Assembly: GCF_024807035.1 (NCBI RefSeq)
Contig: NZ_JANUCQ010000003.1
Span: 224,309-288,308, forward strand
From: Methanococcus voltae PS
GTDB taxonomy: Archaea > AGJL01 > Methanococci > Methanococcales > Methanococcaceae
Direction: 5' to 3'
DNA: 64,000 nucleotides
This document shows positions 17,508 through 27,160 of this stretch, one piece after another. The notes beneath the pieces were generated by a model, which saw only the letters and a program-made list of their open reading frames with translations, did no database searches and was not told where the DNA came from. Made by a program: the position numbers and the translations under genes. How positions within the stretch are numbered: the stretch's first letter is position 1; every line of letters starts with the position of its first letter.

Positions 17508-17801
17508 ATGCAAAAAAGCGAAGGATTTAGAAGCAAAACAAGATACAAATTACAAAAACACCCTAGACAAAGAGGCTTATTCCCATTGACTAGAGCTTTA
17601 AGAGTTTACAAAGTGGGAGAAACCGTTCACGTTGTATTGGACCCTTCAGTACAAAAAGGTATGCCACACCCTAAATTCCACGGTAAAACTGGAAAAATTG
17701 TTGCTCAAAGAGGTAGTTCATACTTAGTTAAAGTTAAAGATGGTGGAAAATACAAAGATATCATCGCAAGACCTCAACACTTGAGAGAATCAAAAGCATA
17801 A
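17508..17801 (+). CDS. rpl21e: Large ribosomal subunit protein eL21 (L21e)
   Basis: A 97-residue basic ribosomal protein of the archaeal/eukaryal L21e family. The recognisable stretches are KSEGFRSKTRYKLQKHPRQR at the N-terminus, GLFPLTRALRVYKVGE, and the SH3-like barrel with PHPKFHGKTGKIV and the C-terminal IIARPQHLRE. The start ATG follows GAGGAG. Codon use is that of a highly expressed gene. The next genes, RpoF and DUF655, keep the conserved archaeal order. Confidence 0.97.
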   Translation: MQKSEGFRSKTRYKLQKHPRQRGLFPLTRALRVYKVGETVHVVLDPSVQKGMPHPKFHGKTGKIVAQRGSSYLVKVKDGGKYKDIIARPQHLRESKA

Positions 17802-17911
17802 TCTAACTAATTAAAACTACATATTTAAACTAAATATCTAAATATTTCATTTATTTTTTTAATTATATTGTAACGATTTAAATTTACGAATTTTTAATTT
17901 TGGTGAACAGA

Positions 17912-18235
17912 ATGATTGGTAAAAAACTATTGGCTGAAAAATACACCACAATTGCTAACGCTACAGAAATTATGAACGCGAGAGCAGTTATTGATGAAAT
18001 GTCATATGAAAATGGCTGTGCATTAGACTATTTAAACAAATTTTCAGTATTGACAAAAGAAGAAGCTGAAGAGCTATACGAAGAACTCACGAGTTTAGGT
18101 TTAGATGAAAAAGATGTTATAAAGGTTATAGACATACTACCTGTTGATATGGAAGATTTAAAGGCCGTATTCTATAAAAAAGATGCTCCTGAAAATTCAG
18201 AAGCTATATTAGACGCAATCTGTAAATTAATCTAA
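17912..18235 (+). CDS. rpoF: DNA-directed RNA polymerase subunit Rpo4 (RpoF)
   Basis: A 107-residue subunit of archaeal RNA polymerase, homologous to eukaryotic Rpb4. With Rpo7 (RpoE) it forms the stalk that helps initiation and binds nascent RNA. The sequence has the family's N-terminal MIGKKLLAEKYTTIANATE and the C-terminal HRDC-like helical domain (SVLTKEEAEELYEELTSLGL, ILPVDMEDLKAVFYK). The ATG at 17912 follows GGTGAACAG; the in-frame TTG and GTG codons just before it overlap the ribosome binding site and are rejected. It lies 110 bases after L21e. Confidence 0.93.
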   Translation: MIGKKLLAEKYTTIANATEIMNARAVIDEMSYENGCALDYLNKFSVLTKEEAEELYEELTSLGLDEKDVIKVIDILPVDMEDLKAVFYKKDAPENSEAILDAICKLI

Positions 18236-18513
18236 ATAAATATGAATAATTAATTTACAAATCTATTTTACGATATTTATTTTAAAATATATTATCAAAT
18301 ATAAATTTACGAGACTTAACACTTTTTAACACTTTTTATAATGGTTTAATATCTTTTTTATATTTTATATTTATATTTTTTAATCAATCTCTTAAAATCA
18401 ATACATTTTTATGCTTCGGCAAAGATAAATAATATATTATTTTATTAAAAATTAAAATATTAATCATAACTACGGTAAAAAAATATCATAGAGTTGCTTA
18501 ATGGGGGCAAAAT

Positions 18514-19110
18514 ATGCAAAAAACCCGTAAAAATTACAGAAGAGAATTTGAGGATTATGCTTATGTACTAGATTTTTTACCCTATGGACGTTGTGAAGAC
18601 ACTAGACCAGACTATAAAAAAAAGGGATTAGTGCAAGCTTTTGGTGAGAAAAACTTTGTATTAATGGAATTAGAGTTAAAAGATGATGTGGATATTGATT
18701 TAGCAGAAAAATTATACATTGGCAAACATAATCGTGAAAAGGTAAGTCATGTGTTAAAAATGATAAAATACGAAGAATTGTCAAGAACCTCCAAATTAGA
18801 GTTGGTTCACGTAATAAAAGAATCAATTTTTAACCAGGAAAATAGATTTATAGATTTTTTAAATACTTGTGATGCAATAAGTCCTAGATTACATTCATTG
18901 CAAATACTACCAAGCGTGGGTAAAACTGCCATGTGGAAAATATTAGAAGAGAGAGAGAAAAAGCCATTTGAAAATTTTGCGGATTTTGAAAAAAGAGTTC
19001 ATAAACATAATATTGTAGATGTGGTTGCTCAAAGAATTGAAGAAGAGTTGAAAGAAACGCAAAAACATTATTTATTTATAAAGTGGAAGAATAATACATC
19101 TAAAAAATAA
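18514..19110 (+). CDS. DUF655-family protein (OB-fold/helix-hairpin-helix nucleic-acid binding)
   Basis: A 198-residue member of the archaeal DUF655 family. The N-terminal half (YAYVLDFLPYGR, KGLVQAFGEKNFVLMELEL) resembles an OB-like beta domain; the C-terminal half has helix-hairpin-helix character (LHSLQILPSVGKTAMWKILE followed by REKKPFENFADFEKRV), which suggests DNA or RNA binding. The function is unknown. It usually lies between rpoF and the rRNA dimethylase KsgA in archaea; here ksgA does not follow, and a glycosyltransferase comes next after about 240 bases. Confidence 0.88.
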   Translation: MQKTRKNYRREFEDYAYVLDFLPYGRCEDTRPDYKKKGLVQAFGEKNFVLMELELKDDVDIDLAEKLYIGKHNREKVSHVLKMIKYEELSRTSKLELVHVIKESIFNQENRFIDFLNTCDAISPRLHSLQILPSVGKTAMWKILEEREKKPFENFADFEKRVHKHNIVDVVAQRIEEELKETQKHYLFIKWKNNTSKK

Positions 19111-19346
19111 AAAATAAAAAATAATCATGTTATAATTTTAAAAATAAATTTAAATTACCTTAATTTCTATTTTAATCCTTACTCTTATTTTATTTTTAAG
19201 TTTGTTTCAGCATTTATTTTTACATTTATTCGATAACTAAGTACATTTAGAAATTATTTTGTATATGTTTTAATAATAAAATAACATATTATTATGAAAT
19301 TATACAATAACACATGTTGTGCTTAAATTAACCAGATGGTGATTTT

Positions 19347-20510
19347 TTGAAAGTCCTAATTCCTGCGATATATCACCCCTATCCGGGCGGTATATCAATA
19401 CATGTTGAAAATCTAATAAAAAATATGAATCTATTGATAAAAGAAAATAATTATGGCGTTAATTTTAATAATTTAAACACGTCTGAAATAGAATTTCATA
19501 TTTTAAACTACAAAAATAAAACAAAAGAATTTCAAAATGATATAGAAAACATAATTATACATGATGTTCCACATGTCAAAAAATTAAGGGGTCCAACTTA
19601 TTACTTAAAAGGATATAAAATAGGTTCTAAAGTAATAAAAAACCACAATATAGATTTAATACATAGCCATTATGCGTTCCCCCAAGGGTATTTAGGAGCC
19701 AAATTAAGTAAAAAGTACAATATACCCCATATTTTAACGTTACACGGTAGTGACGTTATGAAATTATCAAAAAATCCCGTTGGAAAACCATTTTTCAAAT
19801 ACGCCATTCAAAATAGTAATGAGATAATATGTGTAAGTGAATACTTAAAAAAAGAAGTTCAAAATGAAAATAATGTTTCAAAAGTCACAAAAATATACAA
19901 TGGAATAAATTTAAACATTTTTAACAATGAAAAAATCTCTGATGAAAATTATGGGCTATTTATTGGTGCATTTATAGAGCAGAAAGGCATAAAAACGCTG
20001 ATTGAAGCCATTACGTTAGTAAATAAAAAAATGGGGCAGGAATCCAATTTTAAATATAAATTAGTAGGTAGTGGAAAACTACTAAATGAAATTAAAGATA
20101 TGATAAAAAAGAATAATTTAAAAAATGTAGAAATAATGGGTCAAAAAGACCAGCTTGAAGTATCTAAATTAATTAAAAATTGCAGTTTTTTAGTTTTACC
20201 ATCCAAATCTGAAGGAATGGGGATTGTATTATTAGAGGCTATGGCATGTCAAAAACCCGTTATAGGTACCTCAGTTGGCGGAATACCCGAATTGATAAAA
20301 CAAAATCACAATGGGTATATTATAGATTCAGATGATATCAATTCCTTAGCAGATATTATGATAAAATTTATTGAAAATCCAAATGTACGGGAAAAATTTG
20401 GAAATAACGGATATAATCTTTCAAAAAACTATTCTTGGAAAAATAACGCCGAAGAGACTCTTAAATTATATGAACAGCTATATTTGCAGAATAAAAATAA
20501 TAAAAATTAA
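19347..20510 (+). CDS. Glycosyltransferase, GT4 family
   Basis: A 387-residue GT-B fold glycosyltransferase. The N-terminal Rossmann domain has LIPAIYHPYPGGISIHVENL and IDLIHSHYAFPQGYLG; the nucleotide-sugar-binding C-terminal domain has the GT4 signature SEGMGIVLLEAMACQKPVIG with the two Glu residues and SVGGIPELI. The donor and acceptor sugars cannot be told. Candidates are S-layer/archaellin N-glycan or surface polysaccharide assembly, but no other glycan genes are adjacent. It starts at TTG directly after GGTGATTTT. No membrane segment is seen, so it is likely cytosolic or peripheral. Confidence 0.9.
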   Translation: MKVLIPAIYHPYPGGISIHVENLIKNMNLLIKENNYGVNFNNLNTSEIEFHILNYKNKTKEFQNDIENIIIHDVPHVKKLRGPTYYLKGYKIGSKVIKNHNIDLIHSHYAFPQGYLGAKLSKKYNIPHILTLHGSDVMKLSKNPVGKPFFKYAIQNSNEIICVSEYLKKEVQNENNVSKVTKIYNGINLNIFNNEKISDENYGLFIGAFIEQKGIKTLIEAITLVNKKMGQESNFKYKLVGSGKLLNEIKDMIKKNNLKNVEIMGQKDQLEVSKLIKNCSFLVLPSKSEGMGIVLLEAMACQKPVIGTSVGGIPELIKQNHNGYIIDSDDINSLADIMIKFIENPNVREKFGNNGYNLSKNYSWKNNAEETLKLYEQLYLQNKNNKN

Positions 20511-20602
20511 AATTAGAAATAAATTAAATAAAAAATAGCTTAATAATTTAATAGGAAATCAGCTCCAATAATAACTAATTGTAAAAAACATTTCAAAAAT
20601 AA

Positions 20603-20630
20603 TTAATACTAAAAACTTAAAAAGTATTAA
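20603..20630. promoter_or_regulatory. 8-bp inverted repeat, 12-base spacer, upstream of the tetrapyrrole genes
   Basis: TTAATACT (20603-20610) and AGTATTAA (20623-20630) are perfect inverted repeats with a 12-base spacer, 48 bases before the precorrin-2 dehydrogenase start. They could be an operator or a leader hairpin. Confidence 0.4.
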
Positions 20631-20677
20631 CTACATATTATAAAACAAAACAAATGTAAACTCAAAAGATAGATAGT

Positions 20678-21352
20678 ATGATACCATTTTTTTTAGATTT
20701 AAAAGACTTTAAAGTAGCGGTTTTTGGATACGGGGACGTTTCAAAACGAAGAATATCTAAACTAATAGAAAGTAGTGCAAAAATTGATGTTTACTCTCTT
20801 GAAAACGTCGAAATATCAAAAGATTATACATATAAGGATATAACATACAAAAATTGTGATATCAATAAACTAACAAATCAAGAGTTAGAAGCTTTAATAA
20901 AAAAATATGACATAATTATAACTTCGATAGATAAAAAAAATAACGAAAGAATTGTAAAAATTTCAAAAAATCTAAAAAAAATGATTTCATCATCCACTTT
21001 TGAATCAGAAATAAATTTTATTATTCCTGCATATTATAAAAAGGACGATATTTGTTTTTCCATATATACAGGCGGTAAAAGTCCTTTAGTTGCTCGAGAA
21101 ATTAGAAAATTAGTTCAAAATTATTTAAATGATAATGAATTAGAAATTGAAATTCAGGAAAAAGTTAGAGAATTGTTAAAAAATAATGGGAAAAATAAAA
21201 AGGAAAATCAAAATGGAGCATTATGTGATACTAATATTTTTAAAAATCAATCTGATAGGAAAGAAATATTAGAATTAGCATTTAACGATGAAAATTTTAA
21301 AAGAAAGATTTTAAATCTAATAACCGAATATTCTAAAAATAAAAATAAATAA
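20678..21352 (+). CDS. Precorrin-2 dehydrogenase (Met8p/CysG-B-like)
   Basis: A 224-residue protein of the siroheme-synthase N-terminal family. It oxidises precorrin-2 to sirohydrochlorin with NAD+; sirohydrochlorin is the branch point to siroheme, cobamides and, in methanogens, Ni-containing F430. The N-terminus MIPFFLDLKDFKVAVFGYGD with DVSKRRISKL matches the family's NAD loop, although the first Gly of the usual GGG is replaced. YTGGKSPLVAREIRKLV is the other signature. No methyltransferase domain is fused. The last 50 residues are Lys/Asn-rich. It is followed after 52 bases by HemA on the same strand, an order common in archaea. Confidence 0.9.
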   Translation: MIPFFLDLKDFKVAVFGYGDVSKRRISKLIESSAKIDVYSLENVEISKDYTYKDITYKNCDINKLTNQELEALIKKYDIIITSIDKKNNERIVKISKNLKKMISSSTFESEINFIIPAYYKKDDICFSIYTGGKSPLVAREIRKLVQNYLNDNELEIEIQEKVRELLKNNGKNKKENQNGALCDTNIFKNQSDRKEILELAFNDENFKRKILNLITEYSKNKNK

Positions 21353-21404
21353 TTAAAAAATAATATAATCATATTTCATTTTTATAAAAGTACTAGGTGT
21401 ATGT

Positions 21405-22616
21405 ATGTTATTGTTTAAAGCAGACCATAAATCTTTTTCTATTGATGAATTGGAAAAATTAAGACAGGATGAAGAGGAATTTTATAAAAAACATAAACAT
21501 TGTGTGTTGGTTCAAACCTGCAATAGGATAGAAATCTATTTTGATGACCTACAATACCAATATATGAAAGAATGTAAAAAAGGCTTAAACAATGACCAAT
21601 ATATAGCCAAATTAATAGAAGAATTCAAAAATTTTGAAATTATTCGAGGAAAAGAATCAATTATCCATTTTCTAAATGTGGCATGTGGTATCGAATCAAT
21701 GGTCGTAGGGGAAGACCAAATTCTAGGGCAGATTAAAAAAAGCTTACAAAGTTCAAAAGAAAAAGGAAAATGTACCAAATACTTAGAACTAGTTTTTTTA
21801 AAAGGAATCCATGTTGGACAAAGAGTCAGAGCGGAAACTAAGATAAATGAGGGTAGTGTATCCATAGGTAGTGCAGCGTTAGAATTAGTAGAAAAAAACT
21901 TTGGATTGGAAAACAAGAATATTTTATTAATTGGAGCTGGTGAAATGGGAACATTAGTTGCTAAAACACTAGCTGAAAAAAATATAAAAGCAGTTATAAT
22001 ATCAAATCGTACATATGAACGTGCAGAAAGACTTGCAAAGGAATTAAAAGGTATTGCAATTAATTTTGATAAATTAAAGGAAGCAATAAATTACAGCGAT
22101 GTGATTATATGTGCTACTGCATCTCCACATACAATATTACATAAAAAAGATTTAGAAGATATTCAAAATTCTGGGTCATTAGGTGCAAAGATTATAGTGG
22201 ATATAGCGAACCCTCGAGATGTAGAAGAAAGTGTTTCAGAGCTTGAAAGTATAACATTGTATACAATTGATAATTTAAGAGAAGTTTCAGATACCAATTT
22301 AAAGAAAAGAATGGAAGAAATGCCAAAAGTACATAATATTATAACTCAAGAGTATGAGGTACTACTTAAAAACCTTGAAAAATTAGATATAGAAGAAATA
22401 TTAAAAGATTTAAATAATTATTTGGAAGAAATTAGAGTTAAAGAAGTAAATAAGGCTATAAAATTAGTAAAAAATAACCCTCAAAAAGCTGAAGAAATAT
22501 TTAAAAATTTCTCAAAATCGCTTACTAAAAAAATTTCTCACGATTATGTAAATTATTCCTGCAATACTTCAAAAGATAAGCTTATTAACTCCATCTGGTG
22601 GAAAAATGAACAGTAA
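21405..22616 (+). CDS. hemA: Glutamyl-tRNA reductase
   Basis: A 403-residue HemA, which reduces glutamyl-tRNA(Glu) to glutamate-1-semialdehyde with NADPH, the committed step of tetrapyrrole synthesis. The catalytic Cys39 lies in [29 protein letters not shown] sequence (here [18 protein letters not shown]) binds the substrate, and [14 protein letters not shown] is the NADPH fold. The C-terminal helical dimerisation region is present. It starts at ATG after GGTGTATGT. Its 3' end overlaps the start of hmgA by 11 bases, so the two are co-translated. It supplies precursor for F430, siroheme and cobamide. Confidence 0.97.
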   Translation: MLLFKADHKSFSIDELEKLRQDEEEFYKKHKHCVLVQTCNRIEIYFDDLQYQYMKECKKGLNNDQYIAKLIEEFKNFEIIRGKESIIHFLNVACGIESMVVGEDQILGQIKKSLQSSKEKGKCTKYLELVFLKGIHVGQRVRAETKINEGSVSIGSAALELVEKNFGLENKNILLIGAGEMGTLVAKTLAEKNIKAVIISNRTYERAERLAKELKGIAINFDKLKEAINYSDVIICATASPHTILHKKDLEDIQNSGSLGAKIIVDIANPRDVEESVSELESITLYTIDNLREVSDTNLKKRMEEMPKVHNIITQEYEVLLKNLEKLDIEEILKDLNNYLEEIRVKEVNKAIKLVKNNPQKAEEIFKNFSKSLTKKISHDYVNYSCNTSKDKLINSIWWKNEQ

Positions 22617-23874
22617 TGAAATTAAAAATAAAAACGATAAATTCGAAGAATTAAATTCTAAAGAAATTGAAGAAGTAGTTGAAAAATTAATTAAAAAAGA
22701 ATTAAAAGTTTATCAGTTGGATAAGTTAATTGGCGAAAAGAATGCGGTTGTAGTTAGGAGAATATATCTTGAAAAGTTGTCCAATGTAAAAACAGAACAT
22801 ATCGGTCAATATACGATTGATGAAAAACCTGCTATGCAAAAGAACATTGAAAATATGATAGGTGCAATACAAGTGCCTCTTGGTTTTGCAGGTCCTTTAA
22901 TTGTTAATGGAGAATATGCAGAAGGCGAATTTCAAATACCTTTAGCTACGACTGAAGGTGCCTTAGTTGCTTCCATAAATAGAGGTTGTAGTATTATATC
23001 AAAATGTGGGGGCTCGACAGTTAGAGTAATTGGGGATAAAATGACCCGGGCACCAATTATCGCTACAAAATCAGTCTCTGACGCTTTAAAACTAAAAAAT
23101 TGGATTGAAGAAAACTTCGATAAAATAAAAGAAGTTGCAGAAAGCACAACTAGACATGGTAAATTAATAGATGTATCGCCAGTCATAATCGTTGGAAAAA
23201 ATGTTTATCCTAGATTCTGCTTCACTACAGGCGATGCAATGGGTATGAATATGGTTACAATAGCTACTGAAAGAGTATGCAATCTTTTAGAAGAAGAAAT
23301 GGCAAAATTAGGAATTAAAATAAGTACTGTTGCATTGAGTGGTAATGTATGCGTAGATAAAAAACCATCAGCAATTAATTTAATAGAAGGTAGGGGTAAA
23401 AGTATAGTGGCAGAAGTATTTTTAACTGAAGAAATGGTAAATAAATACTTAAAAACTACATCAAAAGCTATTGAATATGTAAACACCAATAAAAATTTAA
23501 TAGGCTCTGCAATTGTAAATTCTTTAGGATTTAATGCCCATTTTGCTAATATAATAGGTGCTTTATTTTTAGCCACAGGTCAAGATGCTGCACACGTTGT
23601 AGAGGGTAGTATGGGAATAACTACTGCGGAATGTCAAGACGATGGATTATATTTCTCAGTTACATTGCCCGATGTACCAATAGCAACCATTGGTGGGGGC
23701 ACTAGAGTTGAAACTCAGCAGGAATGCTTAAAAATATTGGGATGCGCAGGTAATGGAAACAGTAAAAAATTTGCAGAAATAGTTGCTTCAACAGTTTTAG
23801 CCGGTGAATTATCACTAGTTGGTGCGTTAGCAGCAGGACATTTGGCAAAAGCGCATTCAGAATTGGGAAGATAA
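22606..23874 (+). CDS. hmgA: 3-hydroxy-3-methylglutaryl-CoA reductase (class I, NADPH)
   Basis: A 422-residue class I HMG-CoA reductase, which makes mevalonate, the precursor of the isoprenoid chains of archaeal ether lipids. Signatures are [26 protein letters not shown] with the catalytic Glu (about residue 116), GDAMGMNMV (about 209), [11 protein letters not shown] (about 325), and [13 protein letters not shown]; a catalytic His lies near the end ([13 protein letters not shown]). There is no membrane anchor, as usual for archaea. Its ribosome binding site GGTGG lies within the end of hemA, with which it overlaps. GGGP synthase, further along, uses the same pathway's product. Confidence 0.97.
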   Translation: MNSNEIKNKNDKFEELNSKEIEEVVEKLIKKELKVYQLDKLIGEKNAVVVRRIYLEKLSNVKTEHIGQYTIDEKPAMQKNIENMIGAIQVPLGFAGPLIVNGEYAEGEFQIPLATTEGALVASINRGCSIISKCGGSTVRVIGDKMTRAPIIATKSVSDALKLKNWIEENFDKIKEVAESTTRHGKLIDVSPVIIVGKNVYPRFCFTTGDAMGMNMVTIATERVCNLLEEEMAKLGIKISTVALSGNVCVDKKPSAINLIEGRGKSIVAEVFLTEEMVNKYLKTTSKAIEYVNTNKNLIGSAIVNSLGFNAHFANIIGALFLATGQDAAHVVEGSMGITTAECQDDGLYFSVTLPDVPIATIGGGTRVETQQECLKILGCAGNGNSKKFAEIVASTVLAGELSLVGALAAGHLAKAHSELGR

Positions 23875-24287
23875 TATATTTTTAATTTAAAAAATAAATT
23901 TATTCCCGGTTATTTTTTATAGATTATATTTTATGTTTTATTTTATGTTTTATTTTTTAATTTACTTAATTTTTTATTCTTTTTTTACATTGTTTAAAAC
24001 CATATCAAAGTTATTAATGTACGTCATTAATTTTTTTAAATAAATTTGTTTAACTTCTCAAAGGTATTAATTATTAGTATGATATACGAACGCAAATGTG
24101 GCTGTTTAAAAGTAATATCTAAATGATATAAAATAATTCTATTTTGCAAAATTTCACAAAAATAGTTCAAATAATTTACATGTACATACATATGTTTCAA
24201 AACCATATCAAAAAGGGTATATGGTGTAAAGAATATAAAAATAATATGGACTATGTTGACTATAATAAATCATATTATGGGGATATT
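23875..24287. other. Intergenic region upstream of the GXGXG protein
   Basis: A 413-base AT-rich stretch. It begins with TTTTATG-like repeats (23930-23955) that would terminate hmgA transcription. The reading frame of the next gene stays open for 48 codons here, but without a ribosome binding site and with unremarkable composition, so I treat it as untranslated. Confidence 0.5.
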
Positions 24288-25253
24288 ATGTTTAGCTTTT
24301 TAAAATCAAAAAAAACTATTGAAAATTACCTGAAAAACATCAAAAGCGATAATATACTCACCATTAAACTATCTGAACCATTAAATTGCCTATTAGATTA
24401 TACATACAATTTTAAATGGCAAAGTAATTTTGATGAGAATCATGAGATAATGCCAAACTCTAAAATATCATACAAAAAATTAGTTGAATTTATAAAAAAC
24501 CCAAAAAATGTTATAATTATTGAGGGAAATGTTGGGAAAAGATTTTGTAGTTCACTAGGTGCTGATTTAAAGTATTTTGGAGGCTCTGGAGACATCGTTA
24601 ATTCAGGTACGGTTATTATAAATGGGGATATCGACACAAGATGTGGAATAAGCATGGTTTCTGGCGTAATCTATCAGAGTAAAAAATATAAAATTAAAGA
24701 ACCAGTGGGTAATATAATAGAAATTGAAAGCGATATTAAAGATTATAAAAAGTTCGTATCGATTACTGATTTCTTAAAAAATGGAAATTCCAAAGGTTAC
24801 AAGATATTAAAGCCCAATAGGATAATATCTGAAAATTTAATAATTTCCGATAATATAATTAGAGATACGGTGGGAGCTAGACTTGATGAAGATTACATCG
24901 TAACTGTTGAAGGCAATGTGGATTTAAGTACAGGTATTTTAATGAAAAAAGGTAAAGTTATCATTAATGGAGATGCAGGTAAAAATACTGGTGCAGTATT
25001 AAGGGGTGGTACGGTTATTATAAATGGGAAAACAGCGGATTTTACAGGCTCAGATATGAAAGATGGTAACATAATTGTCAGAGAAGATGCGGGCAAATAT
25101 CTAGCAGCAAAAGCTAAAAATGGGCATATATACTCAAAAACCGGAAGTTCCATACCACCATTTAAAAAATACCCATTGAATGAATTTGATAAAAAATTTC
25201 TAAAAAGTAATGGAATTAACAATTTAAAAGATTATTGGAAATTTTCTAAATAA
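24288..25253 (+). CDS. GXGXG-repeat (FwdC/glutamate synthase C-domain-like) protein
   Basis: A 321-residue protein whose two-thirds from residue about 75 consist of GXGXG-type beta-helix repeats ([61 protein letters not shown]). This fold forms subunit C of formylmethanofuran dehydrogenase and the C-terminal domain of glutamate synthase, where it is structural. Here it stands alone with a unique N-terminal part of about 70 residues, and no catalytic subunits adjoin. The start ATG follows GGGGATATT, shortening the longest frame by 48 codons. Function unknown; a scaffold role is likely. Confidence 0.75.
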   Translation: MFSFLKSKKTIENYLKNIKSDNILTIKLSEPLNCLLDYTYNFKWQSNFDENHEIMPNSKISYKKLVEFIKNPKNVIIIEGNVGKRFCSSLGADLKYFGGSGDIVNSGTVIINGDIDTRCGISMVSGVIYQSKKYKIKEPVGNIIEIESDIKDYKKFVSITDFLKNGNSKGYKILKPNRIISENLIISDNIIRDTVGARLDEDYIVTVEGNVDLSTGILMKKGKVIINGDAGKNTGAVLRGGTVIINGKTADFTGSDMKDGNIIVREDAGKYLAAKAKNGHIYSKTGSSIPPFKKYPLNEFDKKFLKSNGINNLKDYWKFSK

Positions 25254-25374
25254 TCATATAGTAATATTTTCTTAAATTTTTTTATTTTAATTTTTAATCT
25301 TCAGTAAAATAACATATTTGAAAATAGTATCAATATATTTAAATTAATAAATTCTTTCGTAGTATATTAAAAAA

Positions 25375-25448
25375 AGCCTCAGGCGGGGTTTGAACCCGCG
25401 GCCTCCTGCTTACCAAGCAGGCGCTCTACCAGGCTGAGCCACTGAGGC
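25375..25448 (-). tRNA. tRNA-Thr (anticodon GGT)
   Basis: Minus strand: acceptor GCCTCAG/CTGAGGC, anticodon stem CCTGC/GCAGG with loop TTGGTAA, anticodon GGT, T arm CGCGGGTTCAAACCCCGCC-like. No encoded CCA. It is transcribed divergently from tRNA-Gln; an AACTATATATAG element at about 25479-25490 could be its box A. Confidence 0.95.
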
Positions 25449-25515
25449 ATTAACATCTTACTTCAATAAGCCATTTTAACTATATATAGTTTTCGATGAA
25501 TAGCCTATAGAAACA

Positions 25516-25523
25516 TTTATATA
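25516..25523 (+). promoter_or_regulatory. Box A of tRNA-Gln
   Basis: TTTATATA in a CATTTATATATT context, 63 bases before the tRNA. The expected start lies near 25545, leaving a leader of about 40 bases that contains the inverted repeat ATGAAGT (25544-25550)/ACTTCAT (25568-25574). Confidence 0.5.
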
Positions 25524-25585
25524 TTATAAATACCTTTCCTATTATGAAGTTAGTTAAAAATATCAAAACTTCATTAATGCAGTAT

Positions 25586-25658
25586 AGCCCGGTAGTGTAG
25601 AGGCCAATCATTCGGGTCTTTGGAACCTGAGACCGCGGTTCGAATCCGCGCCGGGCTA
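25586..25658 (+). tRNA. tRNA-Gln (anticodon TTG)
   Basis: Plus strand: acceptor AGCCCGG/CCGGGCT, anticodon stem CGGGT/ACCTG with loop CTTTGGA, anticodon TTG, T arm CGCGGTTCGAATCCGCG. Discriminator A, no encoded CCA. In methanogens it is charged with Glu and amidated by GatDE. It is a single-gene unit. Confidence 0.95.
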
Positions 25659-25784
25659 CTTTTTATTTTAGAAATATATATTTATAAATTTAAATTTATA
25701 AATATATGGCATATTGATAAAGATATTATTTTAAAAAATAACTATAAAAATAAATATAATAATTATGGAAATTAAAAAATTAAA

Positions 25785-26900
25785 TTAGTGTTTTTTCAAA
25801 ATTTCAAAATTTACTCCGTGTCCATATAAAAACAATAATAGACTAGCCGGAACTTCTTTACTCTCTTTAGTATATTGCTCATTTTTAATAGTAACTTCGT
25901 CAATAGCAGTATTTATTCGTATATCATAATAAGTTTTAGAAAATTCTGAAAATACTGCGTCAGATAATGGTTCAAAAAAACCATTTGATAATGTATCATA
26001 CTTTATTTCTTTAACCATGAACCCAGTGAAACCATGTAATGAACCAACGGTTCTTAAAAGTCTAATATCATCATCCATTACTTTTTCATCTAGTTCCAAT
26101 CTATTTTTAGTTTTATTTATTATATCCAATAGTAAAGGTTTTGATTTTTCCCTGGTGGATTTATTAAGTTCCTTGTCCCAATTATTAGAGTTTTTAAATG
26201 ATTTAATCGGAAATTTATTCTTTTTAAACTGATTTGTTAAAATTGTCTTCCAAGCACTTCCCATATGATTTAAACTTAAATTTTTACCCAATATGAATTC
26301 TATAAAATATCTACGCTCATTTTTACCCCAGTGTTCAATTTCTTCTTTTATTTGTTCATTTTTTGGGTCAATATATATGTGATATCCCCTATTACCTGAA
26401 AAAACTATTTTTAAATCATTTTTAGAAAATCCAAAAAATGGAATTAAATATTCATCAATCAAAATCAAAGTTTGATTTTTTGCTTCTTCTAGGCAATGTT
26501 CACATAGCCAATTTTCTTCGTGTTTACATTTCTCAGTTTTATGGGTATCAATATCAAATGCTATTTCTCGCCTAAACAATTTCTTTTGATTAGCACCACC
26601 CATATTTTCAGGGTGTTCCATATACGATAGCGACTTATACAAATGAAGTGGAGAGTTTTTAAGCACCCATTTTAAATAATCGATATTGTTCTCAAAACAT
26701 ATGTTACGATTATCTACTTTTTTTGTTATACCAAAACCTATTTCTCTATGAGGTAAATCCGTTGGTATTTCTAGCCATTTTCGTTTTATCGCATATTTAT
26801 AGTATTCACTATATAAATTAGATATTTCACTAAATAAGGAATTTCTATCCTTTGAATCATTTTTGGAATCTAAATTTTGGGTTTGAGGTACTGATTTCAT
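25785..26900 (-). CDS. priS: DNA primase catalytic (small) subunit PriS
   Basis: A 371-residue archaeal/eukaryal primase small subunit, which synthesises primers for replication in complex with PriL. The catalytic DxD lies at Asp116/Asp118 (REIAFDIDTHK), a zinc site follows (Cys125, Cys133, Cys136 with His127), and FSGNRGYHIYIDPKNEQ is the nucleotide-binding signature; RLLRTVGSLHGFTG is the third conserved block. PriL is about 20 kb away (47001-48179) rather than adjacent. The N-terminal 25 residues are a Ser/Asp/Asn-rich extension. The upstream ribosome binding site is weak. Confidence 0.95.
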   Translation of the reverse strand: MKSVPQTQNLDSKNDSKDRNSLFSEISNLYSEYYKYAIKRKWLEIPTDLPHREIGFGITKKVDNRNICFENNIDYLKWVLKNSPLHLYKSLSYMEHPENMGGANQKKLFRREIAFDIDTHKTEKCKHEENWLCEHCLEEAKNQTLILIDEYLIPFFGFSKNDLKIVFSGNRGYHIYIDPKNEQIKEEIEHWGKNERRYFIEFILGKNLSLNHMGSAWKTILTNQFKKNKFPIKSFKNSNNWDKELNKSTREKSKPLLLDIINKTKNRLELDEKVMDDDIRLLRTVGSLHGFTGFMVKEIKYDTLSNGFFEPLSDAVFSEFSKTYYDIRINTAIDEVTIKNEQYTKESKEVPASLLLFLYGHGVNFEILKKH

Positions 26901-27160
26901 AATATCTTAATCTTAATATAATTTAAAGAATTTAATAATTATTATATAATCTTATAAATTTATGTTTTTATCATAAGTTATGAGATAAAATTTTAATTAA
27001 ACATTTGATATATCTTTTAAATTATATAATGTTTTATATATTTCATAAATATATTAGTCTACTAATTATCACAATATTTAAAATAATTAATAGCATATTA
27101 TAATATAATCATAATCATATTTTGTAAATATATTCTATTGAAGATTAAAGAGGGATTTTT

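Noticed and set aside
24111..24287. Upstream open stretch and a 15-codon frame near 24080 before the GXGXG gene
   Set aside because: No ribosome binding site; the composition is that of the surrounding intergenic DNA.
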